Shown in pieces: positions 24,304 to 31,089 of a stretch of 38,910 nucleotides of DNA. Source of the stretch: a bacterium (GTDB lineage Bacteria > Chlamydiota > Chlamydiia > Chlamydiales > SM23-39); NCBI GenBank assembly GCA_021780355.1, contig JAJXYX010000031.1, forward strand, positions 51,493-90,402, in the 5' to 3' direction. How positions within the stretch are numbered: position 1 is the stretch's first letter; every line of letters begins with the position of its first letter. The position numbers and the translations under genes were made by a program. Below the pieces are notes generated by a model. It did no database searches, had not been told where the DNA came from, and worked only from the letters and a program-made list of their open reading frames with translations.

Positions 24304-27057
24304 ATGCTAAATAATACGTGGAATTATCGTTCTGTTTTAAATCAAAGTGGATTACTTTTGATTGGTTCGTCTTCTTCTAATCCTCAAGCTGGATTTTTAA
24401 CTTCATCAAACGGGACGCTTTCCTATTTATTTGGATCAGGTTCGATCAATATTGATTTGAACATTCCTGTGACTGTGGGATTTGGAGGAACAGGCCGAAC
24501 GATATTGACTGTATATGGAGTAGTTCTTGGCGAGGGCTCGAACTCCGTCAACGTAACAGCTCCAGGAACAAACGGTCAGTTGTTAGTTGCTTCGACAACT
24601 GGCGATCCAAAATTTTCAACCGTTACATCCTCTGGCAACACGGTAACGTTTACCTTTGGACCAAACTCTCTCAATATTGAAGTAAGCGCCCCTGGCTTTA
24701 CTTTCGCCAACCCATGGCCTGTTATCAATGGTGGCACAGGTCGCACAGCACTTACAGCTTTTGGTGTTTTGCTAGGCGAAGGATCGAATAACGTCAATGT
24801 GACGGCAGCTGGAACTGACGGCCAAGTTTTGATTGGCTCTTCTACCGGAGATCCGAAATTTAATACGGTGACCTCTGCTTTAGGCACATTAACCTTTAGC
24901 GTAGGCCACGGAACGTTAAGCGTAGATCTGAATGTTCCTGTCACTGTTGGATTTGGAGGCACAGGCCGCACGATTCTTACGACCTATGGCGTTCTTTTGG
25001 GCGAAGGGTCGAATAACATCAACGTAACGGATCCTGGAACAAATGGTCAGTTGTTAATTGCTTCGACGACTGGCGATCCAAAATTTGTAACCGTTACATC
25101 TTCTGGCAACACGGTAACATTTACCTTTGGACCAAACTCCCTCAATATCGAAGTGAGCGCCCCTGGCTTTACCTTTGCCAACCCATGGCCAGTCAGCAAT
25201 GGCGGCACAGGCCGCACAGCACTTACAGCTTTTGGCGTTTTGCTTGGCGAGGGATCGAATAACGTCAATGTGACGGCAGCGGGAACTGATGGCCAAGTTT
25301 TGATTGGCTCTTCTACCGGCGATCCGAAATTTAATACGGTGACCTCTGCTTTAGGCACACTAACCTTTAGCGTAGGTCATGGCAGTTTAAACATAGATCT
25401 GAACATTCCCGTCACTGTTGGATTTGGAGGTACAGGCCGCACAATTCTTACGACCTATGGCGTTCTTCTGGGCGAGGGATCGAACAACATCAATGTGACA
25501 GCTCCAGGAACGAATGGCCAAGTCTTAATCGCCTCGACGACCGGCGATCCGAAATTTACGACCATCACATCTTCTAGTAACACGGTAACATTTACCTTTG
25601 GACCAAACTCCCTCAATATCGAAGTAAGCGCTCCTGGCTTTACCTTTGCTAACCCATGGCCAGTCAGCAATGGCGGCACCGGGCGCACAGCGCTTACAGC
25701 TTTTGGCGTTTTGCTAGGCGAAGGATCGAATAACGTCAATGTGACGGCAGCGGGAACTGACGGCCAAGTTCTGATTGGCTCTTCTACCGGCGATCCGAAA
25801 TTTAATACGGTGACCTCTGCTTTGGGTACATTAACCTTTAGCGTAGGTCATGGCAGTTTAAACGTAGATCTGAATGTTCCTGTCACTGTTGGATTTGGAG
25901 GTACAGGCCGCACGATTCTTACGACCTACGGGGTACTTCTTGGCGAGGGATCGAACAACATCAACGTCACAGCTCCTGGAACGAATGGCCAAGTCTTGAT
26001 CGCCTCGACGACCGGTGATCCCAAATTTACGACCATCACATCCTCTGGTAACACGGTAACATTTACCTTTGGACCAAACTCCCTCAATATCGAAGTGAGC
26101 GCCCCTGGCTTTACCTTTGCCAACCCATGGCCGGTCATCAATGGTGGCACAGGTCGTACAGCGCTTACAGCCTTTGGCGTTTTGCTAGGCGAAGGATCGA
26201 ATAACGTCAATGTGACGGCTCCTGGAACAAACGGTCAGTTGTTAATTGCTTCGACGACCGGCGACCCGAAATTTGTAACCGTTACATCTTCTAGTAACAC
26301 GGTAACATTTACCTTTGGCCCCAACTCTCTCAATATCGAAGTAAGCGCCCCTGGCTTTACCTTTGCTAACCCATGGCCAGTCAGCAATGGCGGCACCGGG
26401 CGCACAGCGCTTACAGCTTTTGGCGTTTTGCTAGGCGAAGGATCGAATAACGTCAACGTAACGGCAGCTGGAACTGATGGCCAAGTGCTGATCGGCTCTT
26501 CGACCGGCGATCCGAAATTTAATACGATCACCTCTTCATTGGGTTCTTTAACGTTTGCATTTGGCCACGGAAGTTTGAATATCGATTTGAATGCTCCTGT
26601 TTCTATTGCCAATGGCGGTACGAATGCGACAACATTTGGATCCACGATCAGTAGTGTTATCTATTTTAATGGAACCTCTTTGGTACCGTTAAGTCCAGGA
26701 AGCTCAGGTCAGGTGCTACAATCTCAAGGAACGGGTGTAGCTCCTGTTTTTGGCGCTGCTACGCCCCTTTTACCGATTACCTTTGTCACGAGTGGAACTT
26801 CTTATGCTGTATCATCTACAGATTATTTTCTTTCTGTTAGTTCTGATATCGCTCGAACGATTACTCTGGCCGCCACGACGACGACAGGTCGTGTTGTTGT
26901 TGTAAAAGATCGGACGGGGAATGCTCAAAGTAATAATATTACTGTTCAAGCTACAAGTGGAACTGTAACTATTGATGGTGGTCCGACGTATAAAATTAAT
27001 GTAAATTATGCGTCAATTCAGCTTTTATTTGACGGGACGGTATATCAAATATTCTAG
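24304..27057 (+). CDS. Tail-fibre-like repeat protein with homogeneous repeats (917 aa, 9 repeats)
   Basis: ATG at 24304 is preferred over the TTG at 24289, since it gives the family N-terminus MLNNTWNYRSVLNQSG and has GGTAG upstream. The cap is residues 1-60. Nine repeats start at residues 61, 143, 218, 300, 375, 457, 532, 614 and 696 in the order A, B, A, B, A, B, A, A, B. Repeat 8 is a hybrid with a B-like head and an A-like body. After a degenerate GGTN segment (771 to about 835) comes the C-terminal domain ('VVVKDRTGNAQSNNITV', 'GTVTIDGGPTYKI', final 'YQIF'), the same class as in the two giants. No signal peptide or enzyme motif is present. The stop codon overlaps the AGGAG of the next gene, so it heads an operon with three jelly-roll-like paralogs, a 59-aa protein and a lipoprotein. 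Confidence 0.88.
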   Translation: MLNNTWNYRSVLNQSGLLLIGSSSSNPQAGFLTSSNGTLSYLFGSGSINIDLNIPVTVGFGGTGRTILTVYGVVLGEGSNSVNVTAPGTNGQLLVASTTGDPKFSTVTSSGNTVTFTFGPNSLNIEVSAPGFTFANPWPVINGGTGRTALTAFGVLLGEGSNNVNVTAAGTDGQVLIGSSTGDPKFNTVTSALGTLTFSVGHGTLSVDLNVPVTVGFGGTGRTILTTYGVLLGEGSNNINVTDPGTNGQLLIASTTGDPKFVTVTSSGNTVTFTFGPNSLNIEVSAPGFTFANPWPVSNGGTGRTALTAFGVLLGEGSNNVNVTAAGTDGQVLIGSSTGDPKFNTVTSALGTLTFSVGHGSLNIDLNIPVTVGFGGTGRTILTTYGVLLGEGSNNINVTAPGTNGQVLIASTTGDPKFTTITSSSNTVTFTFGPNSLNIEVSAPGFTFANPWPVSNGGTGRTALTAFGVLLGEGSNNVNVTAAGTDGQVLIGSSTGDPKFNTVTSALGTLTFSVGHGSLNVDLNVPVTVGFGGTGRTILTTYGVLLGEGSNNINVTAPGTNGQVLIASTTGDPKFTTITSSGNTVTFTFGPNSLNIEVSAPGFTFANPWPVINGGTGRTALTAFGVLLGEGSNNVNVTAPGTNGQLLIASTTGDPKFVTVTSSSNTVTFTFGPNSLNIEVSAPGFTFANPWPVSNGGTGRTALTAFGVLLGEGSNNVNVTAAGTDGQVLIGSSTGDPKFNTITSSLGSLTFAFGHGSLNIDLNAPVSIANGGTNATTFGSTISSVIYFNGTSLVPLSPGSSGQVLQSQGTGVAPVFGAATPLLPITFVTSGTSYAVSSTDYFLSVSSDIARTITLAATTTTGRVVVVKDRTGNAQSNNITVQATSGTVTIDGGPTYKINVNYASIQLLFDGTVYQIF
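24730..26142 (+). repeat. Three near-identical 471-bp B+A tandem repeats
   Basis: Copies start at 24730, 25201 and 25672. A fourth copy begins at 26143 but changes to A-type sequence after about 75 bases. Sequence is highly conserved at the nucleotide level, including third codon positions, so these copies are recent or are kept alike by gene conversion. Confidence 0.9.
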
Positions 27058-27066
27058 GAGTGCTTT

Positions 27067-28275
27067 ATGGCCTATGGTGGACAACCTCAAACATTGAATA
27101 CAGCTGCTTTCGGCGAAGTATTGATTGCGGAGCCGACTGGAGAAATTCAATTAGAATTTCCTGTGAATTTAAGTCCTGAGCTAGTGAATGTAACGGTAGC
27201 CAGTTCTGGAACTGTGATCTCTTCTCCTCCTTTTGCTGTGCTCTCTACGGGGATATCTGCCACTGGATCAGCTGCTTTTCTATCTCAAGATCGGCTTCAT
27301 TACCGAAATGGCGAAGGAAGCATGGTTCTATTTACCGCGGTCTTTAATGCGGGAGTCGATGGTAGTCAGCAATATGTAGGATTTGGCGATGCATTCAACG
27401 GTTTTTTCTTTGGATGGAATGGAAGTACCTTTGGGATTTTATTTCGCTCCTCTGTTTATGGCGCGAACGTTTCAAGCATCACAACGGTAGATACTTGGAT
27501 TTATCAAACGTCATGGAATGGGGATCCATTTAATGGAACAGGCAGCTCGGGGGTGACGTTAGATCCGACAAAGGGAAATGTTTATAAAATTCAAATACAA
27601 TGGTTAGGGTTTGGGGTTCTTAATTTTTTTATAGAAAATCCGAATACAGGAACGTTGCTTCAGGTGCACCAGATCAAGTATCCGAATACGTTTACGAATA
27701 CTTCAGTTTTGAATCCCAATTTGCCTATTGGGGCTACGATTAAAAATACGACCAATACTACTAATTTAACGATGAAAGTGCCTTGTATGGCCGCTTTTAC
27801 TGAAGGGCTGATTTATGCGAATAATATTCGCTATTCAGCCGCCGGAACAAATAATGGTTTTGTATCTGATAATCTGGTTTTAAGTATCCAAAATATTTAT
27901 ACATTCAATGGAGTTGCCAACCAAAAAGCTGTTTTACCTGATTTTGTCTCGCTCTGGAGCAATAACAATACCAATCCTGTTATGTACCGATTTTCATTGA
28001 ATCCGGTGTTATCAACTTCTTCTTATCTTTTGGTCAGTGCGGGAACAAGTGTCGTCCAATACTATAGTCCAGGTAATACTCGTGTGACGCTTTCCCGTCA
28101 AAGCAACACAAGATCGATTGTTTATATGACCCAGGGAATTACAGGACAGGTAAATCTTTCTTTAGAATCTTTTGGCATTGTTTTAAATCCAGGTGATGTT
28201 TTGGCGATTTCCGTTACGAGCATTACAGCGGTAACGAGCGTTTTTAGTAGTTTAAGTTGGACAGAAGAATTTTAA
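27067..28275 (+). CDS. Virus/phage-like structural or lectin-like protein, paralog 1 (402 aa)
   Basis: ATG at 27067 follows AGGAG at 27056-27060, which overlaps the upstream stop. Conserved blocks shared with the next two genes are an N-terminal 'LNTAAFGEVLIAEPTGEIQL', a central 'FNGFFFGWNGSTFGILFR', then 'WNGDPFNGTGSSGVTLDP', 'GNVYKIQIQWLGFG', 'FFIENPNTG' and a C-terminal 'LNPGDVLAISV' with a final 'SWTEEF'. I recognise the central block (W..DPFNGTG..G.TLDPTKGNVY.IQ.QWLGFG..NFFIE) from proteins of phages and large DNA viruses. No function has been named with confidence there. The strand pattern suggests one or two beta-sandwich (jelly-roll) domains. It has no signal peptide and no catalytic motif. 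As part of the 917-aa fibre operon it may be a fibre-tip or receptor-binding component, which is inference. Confidence 0.8.
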   Translation: MAYGGQPQTLNTAAFGEVLIAEPTGEIQLEFPVNLSPELVNVTVASSGTVISSPPFAVLSTGISATGSAAFLSQDRLHYRNGEGSMVLFTAVFNAGVDGSQQYVGFGDAFNGFFFGWNGSTFGILFRSSVYGANVSSITTVDTWIYQTSWNGDPFNGTGSSGVTLDPTKGNVYKIQIQWLGFGVLNFFIENPNTGTLLQVHQIKYPNTFTNTSVLNPNLPIGATIKNTTNTTNLTMKVPCMAAFTEGLIYANNIRYSAAGTNNGFVSDNLVLSIQNIYTFNGVANQKAVLPDFVSLWSNNNTNPVMYRFSLNPVLSTSSYLLVSAGTSVVQYYSPGNTRVTLSRQSNTRSIVYMTQGITGQVNLSLESFGIVLNPGDVLAISVTSITAVTSVFSSLSWTEEF

Positions 28276-28297
28276 CCGTATGCAATAAGAGGTTTAG

Positions 28298-29452
28298 ATG
28301 AGCATTCAGCCGCAAACGTTAAATCAAAGTGCCTTTGGCGAGGTGATGTGCGCCGAAGTGTCGGGCGTTATTCAGCTGCAGTTTCCTTATAATTTAAATC
28401 CAGAGTTAGTCTTGCCATCGGTTACAGGATCGGGGACTGTTACCTCTTCTCCTCCCTTTGCACTGATTTCGGTACCTGCGTCCGCTAGCTCGTCAGGATC
28501 TTTTCAGAGCCTTAATAAATTGCATTATAGGCCAGGACAAGGGGCTGTTGTGTTATTTACCTCTGTGTTTAATAGCGGGATTGCCAACAGCAAGCAATAT
28601 GTGGGAGCGGGAAATAGCTTAAATGGCTTTTTCTTTGGATGGAATGGGAGTACTTTCGGGATTTTGTATAGGAATAATGCTGTCGATACTTGGATTTATC
28701 AAGCTTCTTGGAATCAAGATCCTTTTAATGGGACAGGAGAGTCAGGAGTGACGTTAGATCCTACCAAGGGCAATGTCTATAAAATTCAATTTCAATGGCT
28801 CGGCTTTGGGGCAATTAATTTCTTTATCGAGAATGGCAATACAGGCCAGTTTACTTTAGTACATCAGATTCAATATACAAATGCAAATGTAAACACTTCT
28901 CTAACGAATCCAACTTTACCCTTATTGGCTTGGGCCGAAAGCACCGGCGCCGCTTCGTTGGTGCAGCTTAAAGTGCCGAGTATGGCAGCCATGATCGAAG
29001 GAGTTGTTTTTAACGACAATAGCCGGTACGCAGTGGTAGGGGCTCGATCAATTCAGGCGAACGTAACAACGCTTGTCTTAACCATTTTAAATAACTTAAC
29101 GTACAACGGTAATCCGAATTCTAAAGTAGTGCAGCCTAATTTTATTTCCATGGCTAACACTGGAACGAACAATGTCATATATACCTATATGTTAAACCCT
29201 TCGGTTTCTGCGACTTTTTTTCCAGTGAATACGAGCACAGGGTCGAGTATTACCTCTTTTGCAGTTGGGAGTTCCGTTTCAACTGTAGGAAGAACGATTT
29301 TAACTCAGTATATAGGAGCTAATTCTTATGACAATGTGTTTATCGATTTTATTAATTTAAATCTTAATCCCGGAGACACTTTAGGTGTGACGGCGCTAAG
29401 CTCTACGACAGCGACGGTGAGCGTGAGCTTTAGTTGGGTGGAACAATTTTGA
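28298..29452 (+). CDS. Virus/phage-like structural or lectin-like protein, paralog 2 (384 aa)
   Basis: ATG at 28298 is preceded by AGAGG at 28288-28292. The protein has the same block order as its neighbours ('LNQSAFGEVMCAEVSG', 'FFFGWNGSTFGILYRN', 'WNQDPFNGTGESGVTLDP', 'IQFQWLGFGAINFFIENG', 'LNPGDTLGVTAL', final 'FSWVEQF'). It lacks about 13 residues between the 'GILYR' strand and the 'VDTWIYQ' strand, so one loop is shorter than in paralogs 1 and 3. The C-terminal third (from about residue 230) is much less conserved among the three than the central part. That is what one expects if the C-terminal domain binds different partners. It has no signal peptide and lies 22 bases downstream of paralog 1 in the same operon. 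Confidence 0.8.
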   Translation: MSIQPQTLNQSAFGEVMCAEVSGVIQLQFPYNLNPELVLPSVTGSGTVTSSPPFALISVPASASSSGSFQSLNKLHYRPGQGAVVLFTSVFNSGIANSKQYVGAGNSLNGFFFGWNGSTFGILYRNNAVDTWIYQASWNQDPFNGTGESGVTLDPTKGNVYKIQFQWLGFGAINFFIENGNTGQFTLVHQIQYTNANVNTSLTNPTLPLLAWAESTGAASLVQLKVPSMAAMIEGVVFNDNSRYAVVGARSIQANVTTLVLTILNNLTYNGNPNSKVVQPNFISMANTGTNNVIYTYMLNPSVSATFFPVNTSTGSSITSFAVGSSVSTVGRTILTQYIGANSYDNVFIDFINLNLNPGDTLGVTALSSTTATVSVSFSWVEQF

Positions 29453-29459
29453 GGTTTTT

Positions 29460-30662
29460 GTGGCTTATCTTGGTCAGAGACAAAATCTAAATACGAGTGC
29501 ATTTGGAGAGTTTTTGGTCGCTCAGCCCAACGGCGAGACCCAATTGCAGTTTCCGTATAACTTGAATCCTGAGCTTGTTTCTGTGACAACCGCTAGCTCA
29601 GGCACTGTCATTTCTTCTCCTCCTTTCGCTGTTGTATCTACCGGGCTCTCTCCTACAGGATCTGCTTTTTTTCAAAGTAACAGTTCGTCTCATTATCGAA
29701 CGGGAGAAGGGGTTTCTGTTGTTTTTACCTCTATCTTCACCAGCGGTACAGCGGGAAGTGTTCAATATGTTGGGCTTGGTGATAGTCAAAATGGTTTTTT
29801 TTTCGGGTATAACGGGGATGTTTTTGGAATTTTATACCGTCAAGCAACTTATGGAGTCACGGTAACGCAAGTTAATGTAAGCGATACGTGGATCCCTCAA
29901 GTGTCTTGGAATCAAGATCCATTTAATGGAACTGGCGTATCTGGCGTGGTTCTAGATCCTACCAAGGGAAATGTTTATAAAATCCAAATGCAATGGCTAG
30001 GCTTTGGAGATATTAATTTTTTTATAGAAAATCCAAATAATGGGCGGTTGACTTTTGTTCATAAAATTTTGTATCCAAATTTAAATACAAATACCTCTGT
30101 ATTGAATTCCTCTTTACCCTTGCGGGCTGCAGCGAGCAACTCGACGAACACCAAGAATATGGTCGTTAAAGTTCCTTCGATGGCTATGTTTATTGAGGGA
30201 CCGATTTATCAAAATGATATTATTTATTCTATTTCTAATAGTGGTAATGGAGATGTGTCAAATATTGTCAGTTTGCTGGCAATAAGAAATGTAACGACAT
30301 TTAATAATATAGTGAACGCTAAGGTTGTTGTGTTATCGGCGATCTCTATGAGTGTGGTTGGAGGAAACTCTACTAGAGCTATTCAATTTTATCTTATTTT
30401 AAATCCAACGAATGCATTTACTTACGTTAGCGTGAATGCCAACCAAAGTTGCGTCCAATATGATAATACAAGTACAGCGACAATTGTCGGAGGCAGGACT
30501 CTTTTTGTATTTTATATAGAAGGACAAGGAGAACAGAATATAGATTTAACTTCATATGATATATATTTAAATCCAGGAGATGTCTTAAGCGTAGCCAGGA
30601 TAGGAATTAATGCTGGAGCTCGAACTGCTAATACTAATCTTACATGGGTTGAGAGATTTTAA
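29460..30662 (+). CDS. Virus/phage-like structural or lectin-like protein, paralog 3 (400 aa)
   Basis: GTG at 29460 is used. GAGG at 29451-29454 overlaps the TGA of paralog 2 and gives the conserved start M-A-Y-x-G-Q. Shared blocks are 'LNTSAFGEFLVAQPNGETQL', 'NGFFFGYNGDVFGILYR', 'WNQDPFNGTGVSGVVLDP', 'IQMQWLGFGDINFFIENP', 'LNPGDVLSVARI' and a final 'LTWVERF'. A run of nine T residues at 29795-29803 encodes the FFF of 'NGFFFGY'. The other paralogs have a shorter run there, so this copy could be prone to frameshift. It has no signal peptide or catalytic motif. It is followed after 19 bases by a 59-aa gene with a strong AGGAG. Confidence 0.8.
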   Translation: MAYLGQRQNLNTSAFGEFLVAQPNGETQLQFPYNLNPELVSVTTASSGTVISSPPFAVVSTGLSPTGSAFFQSNSSSHYRTGEGVSVVFTSIFTSGTAGSVQYVGLGDSQNGFFFGYNGDVFGILYRQATYGVTVTQVNVSDTWIPQVSWNQDPFNGTGVSGVVLDPTKGNVYKIQMQWLGFGDINFFIENPNNGRLTFVHKILYPNLNTNTSVLNSSLPLRAAASNSTNTKNMVVKVPSMAMFIEGPIYQNDIIYSISNSGNGDVSNIVSLLAIRNVTTFNNIVNAKVVVLSAISMSVVGGNSTRAIQFYLILNPTNAFTYVSVNANQSCVQYDNTSTATIVGGRTLFVFYIEGQGEQNIDLTSYDIYLNPGDVLSVARIGINAGARTANTNLTWVERF

Positions 30663-30681
30663 TTAAAAATAGGAGTGTTCT

Positions 30682-30861
30682 ATGCGCAAAAGAAGAGTGA
30701 TTGTGATCGACGAGAAAATGGAAAGAGCGTTAACGACTCTTTGCGACGTGGCAATGAAGTTTGCCGGCATGCATATGGCGACGATTGTCGCGGATATTGC
30801 GAATGCGATCAACGATGAAGATCAGTTTTTAGAGGATGATCTGGAAGATGAGGATTGGTAA
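30682..30861 (+). CDS. Small acidic-tailed protein (59 aa), unknown function
   Basis: ATG at 30682 has an ideal AGGAG at 30671-30675. The product begins basic (MRKRRVIVIDEKMERAL), has a possible amphipathic helix with several Met and Ala residues (residues 12-44), and ends in a strongly acidic tail (NDEDQFLEDDLEDEDW). Its stop TAA overlaps the ATG of the lipoprotein gene (TAATG), so the two are translationally coupled. I do not recognise the family. The helix plus acidic tail would suit a small chaperone or a DNA- or protein-binding factor, but nothing in the sequence proves this. It is the first gene after the fibre operon whose product is not beta-rich. Confidence 0.7.
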   Translation: MRKRRVIVIDEKMERALTTLCDVAMKFAGMHMATIVADIANAINDEDQFLEDDLEDEDW

Positions 30862-31052
30862 TGAATAAAATCATCATAAAATCTATTTTTTTATTTTTTG
30901 TTTTTTCAATTTTTTCTCTGCAAGGGTGTACCCTTTTTTGTTTGTTTCGGCCAGAAAATAAATTCGAAGAAATTTTAGAACAGTTTGTCGAGGAAGAAAT
31001 GGGAGCCTTGTCCGAGGAGAACGTCAAAAAAACAGCTCCTTCAGGCTCTTAA
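30861..31052 (+). CDS. Small lipoprotein (63 aa)
   Basis: ATG at 30861 overlaps the preceding stop by one base. The frame is also open from a TTG six bases upstream, which is less likely. The N-terminus has a Lys-containing n-region, a Phe/Ile-rich hydrophobic core (residues 8-20) and a lipobox-like LQGC with Cys23 as the probable lipidation site. The mature part would be only about 41 residues: a short 'CTLFCLF' segment, an acidic helix (EEILEQFVEEEMGALSEEN) and a short tail. It is the only product in the fibre locus with an export signal. Its role is unknown. The family might be an envelope anchor or a small lysis-type lipoprotein, but it lacks the Pro-rich body of Rz1-type spanins. Confidence 0.7.
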   Translation: MNKIIIKSIFLFFVFSIFSLQGCTLFCLFRPENKFEEILEQFVEEEMGALSEENVKKTAPSGS

Positions 31053-31053
31053 C

Positions 31054-31089
31054 AAAAGGACTGATCTATTGGTAAGATCAGTCCCTTTT
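31054..31089. terminator. Bidirectional terminator between convergent genes
   Basis: AAAAGGACTGATCT (31054-31067) pairs with AGATCAGTCCCTTTT (31075-31089) with one bulged C and a 7-base loop. A-rich and T-rich ends on either side let it act on both strands. It lies just after the lipoprotein stop and overlaps the stop of the minus-strand glycosyltransferase gene. Confidence 0.85.

Noticed and set aside
1132-26613. CRISPR or other spacer-repeat array
   Set aside because: Units are 225-246 bp, in frame and translated throughout; no short repeats with unique spacers.
928-27057. RTX toxin, autotransporter or ice-binding protein
   Set aside because: GGTG repeats lack the RTX pattern GGxGxDxxx. 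There is no beta-barrel C-terminus or signal peptide, and no regular TxT array.
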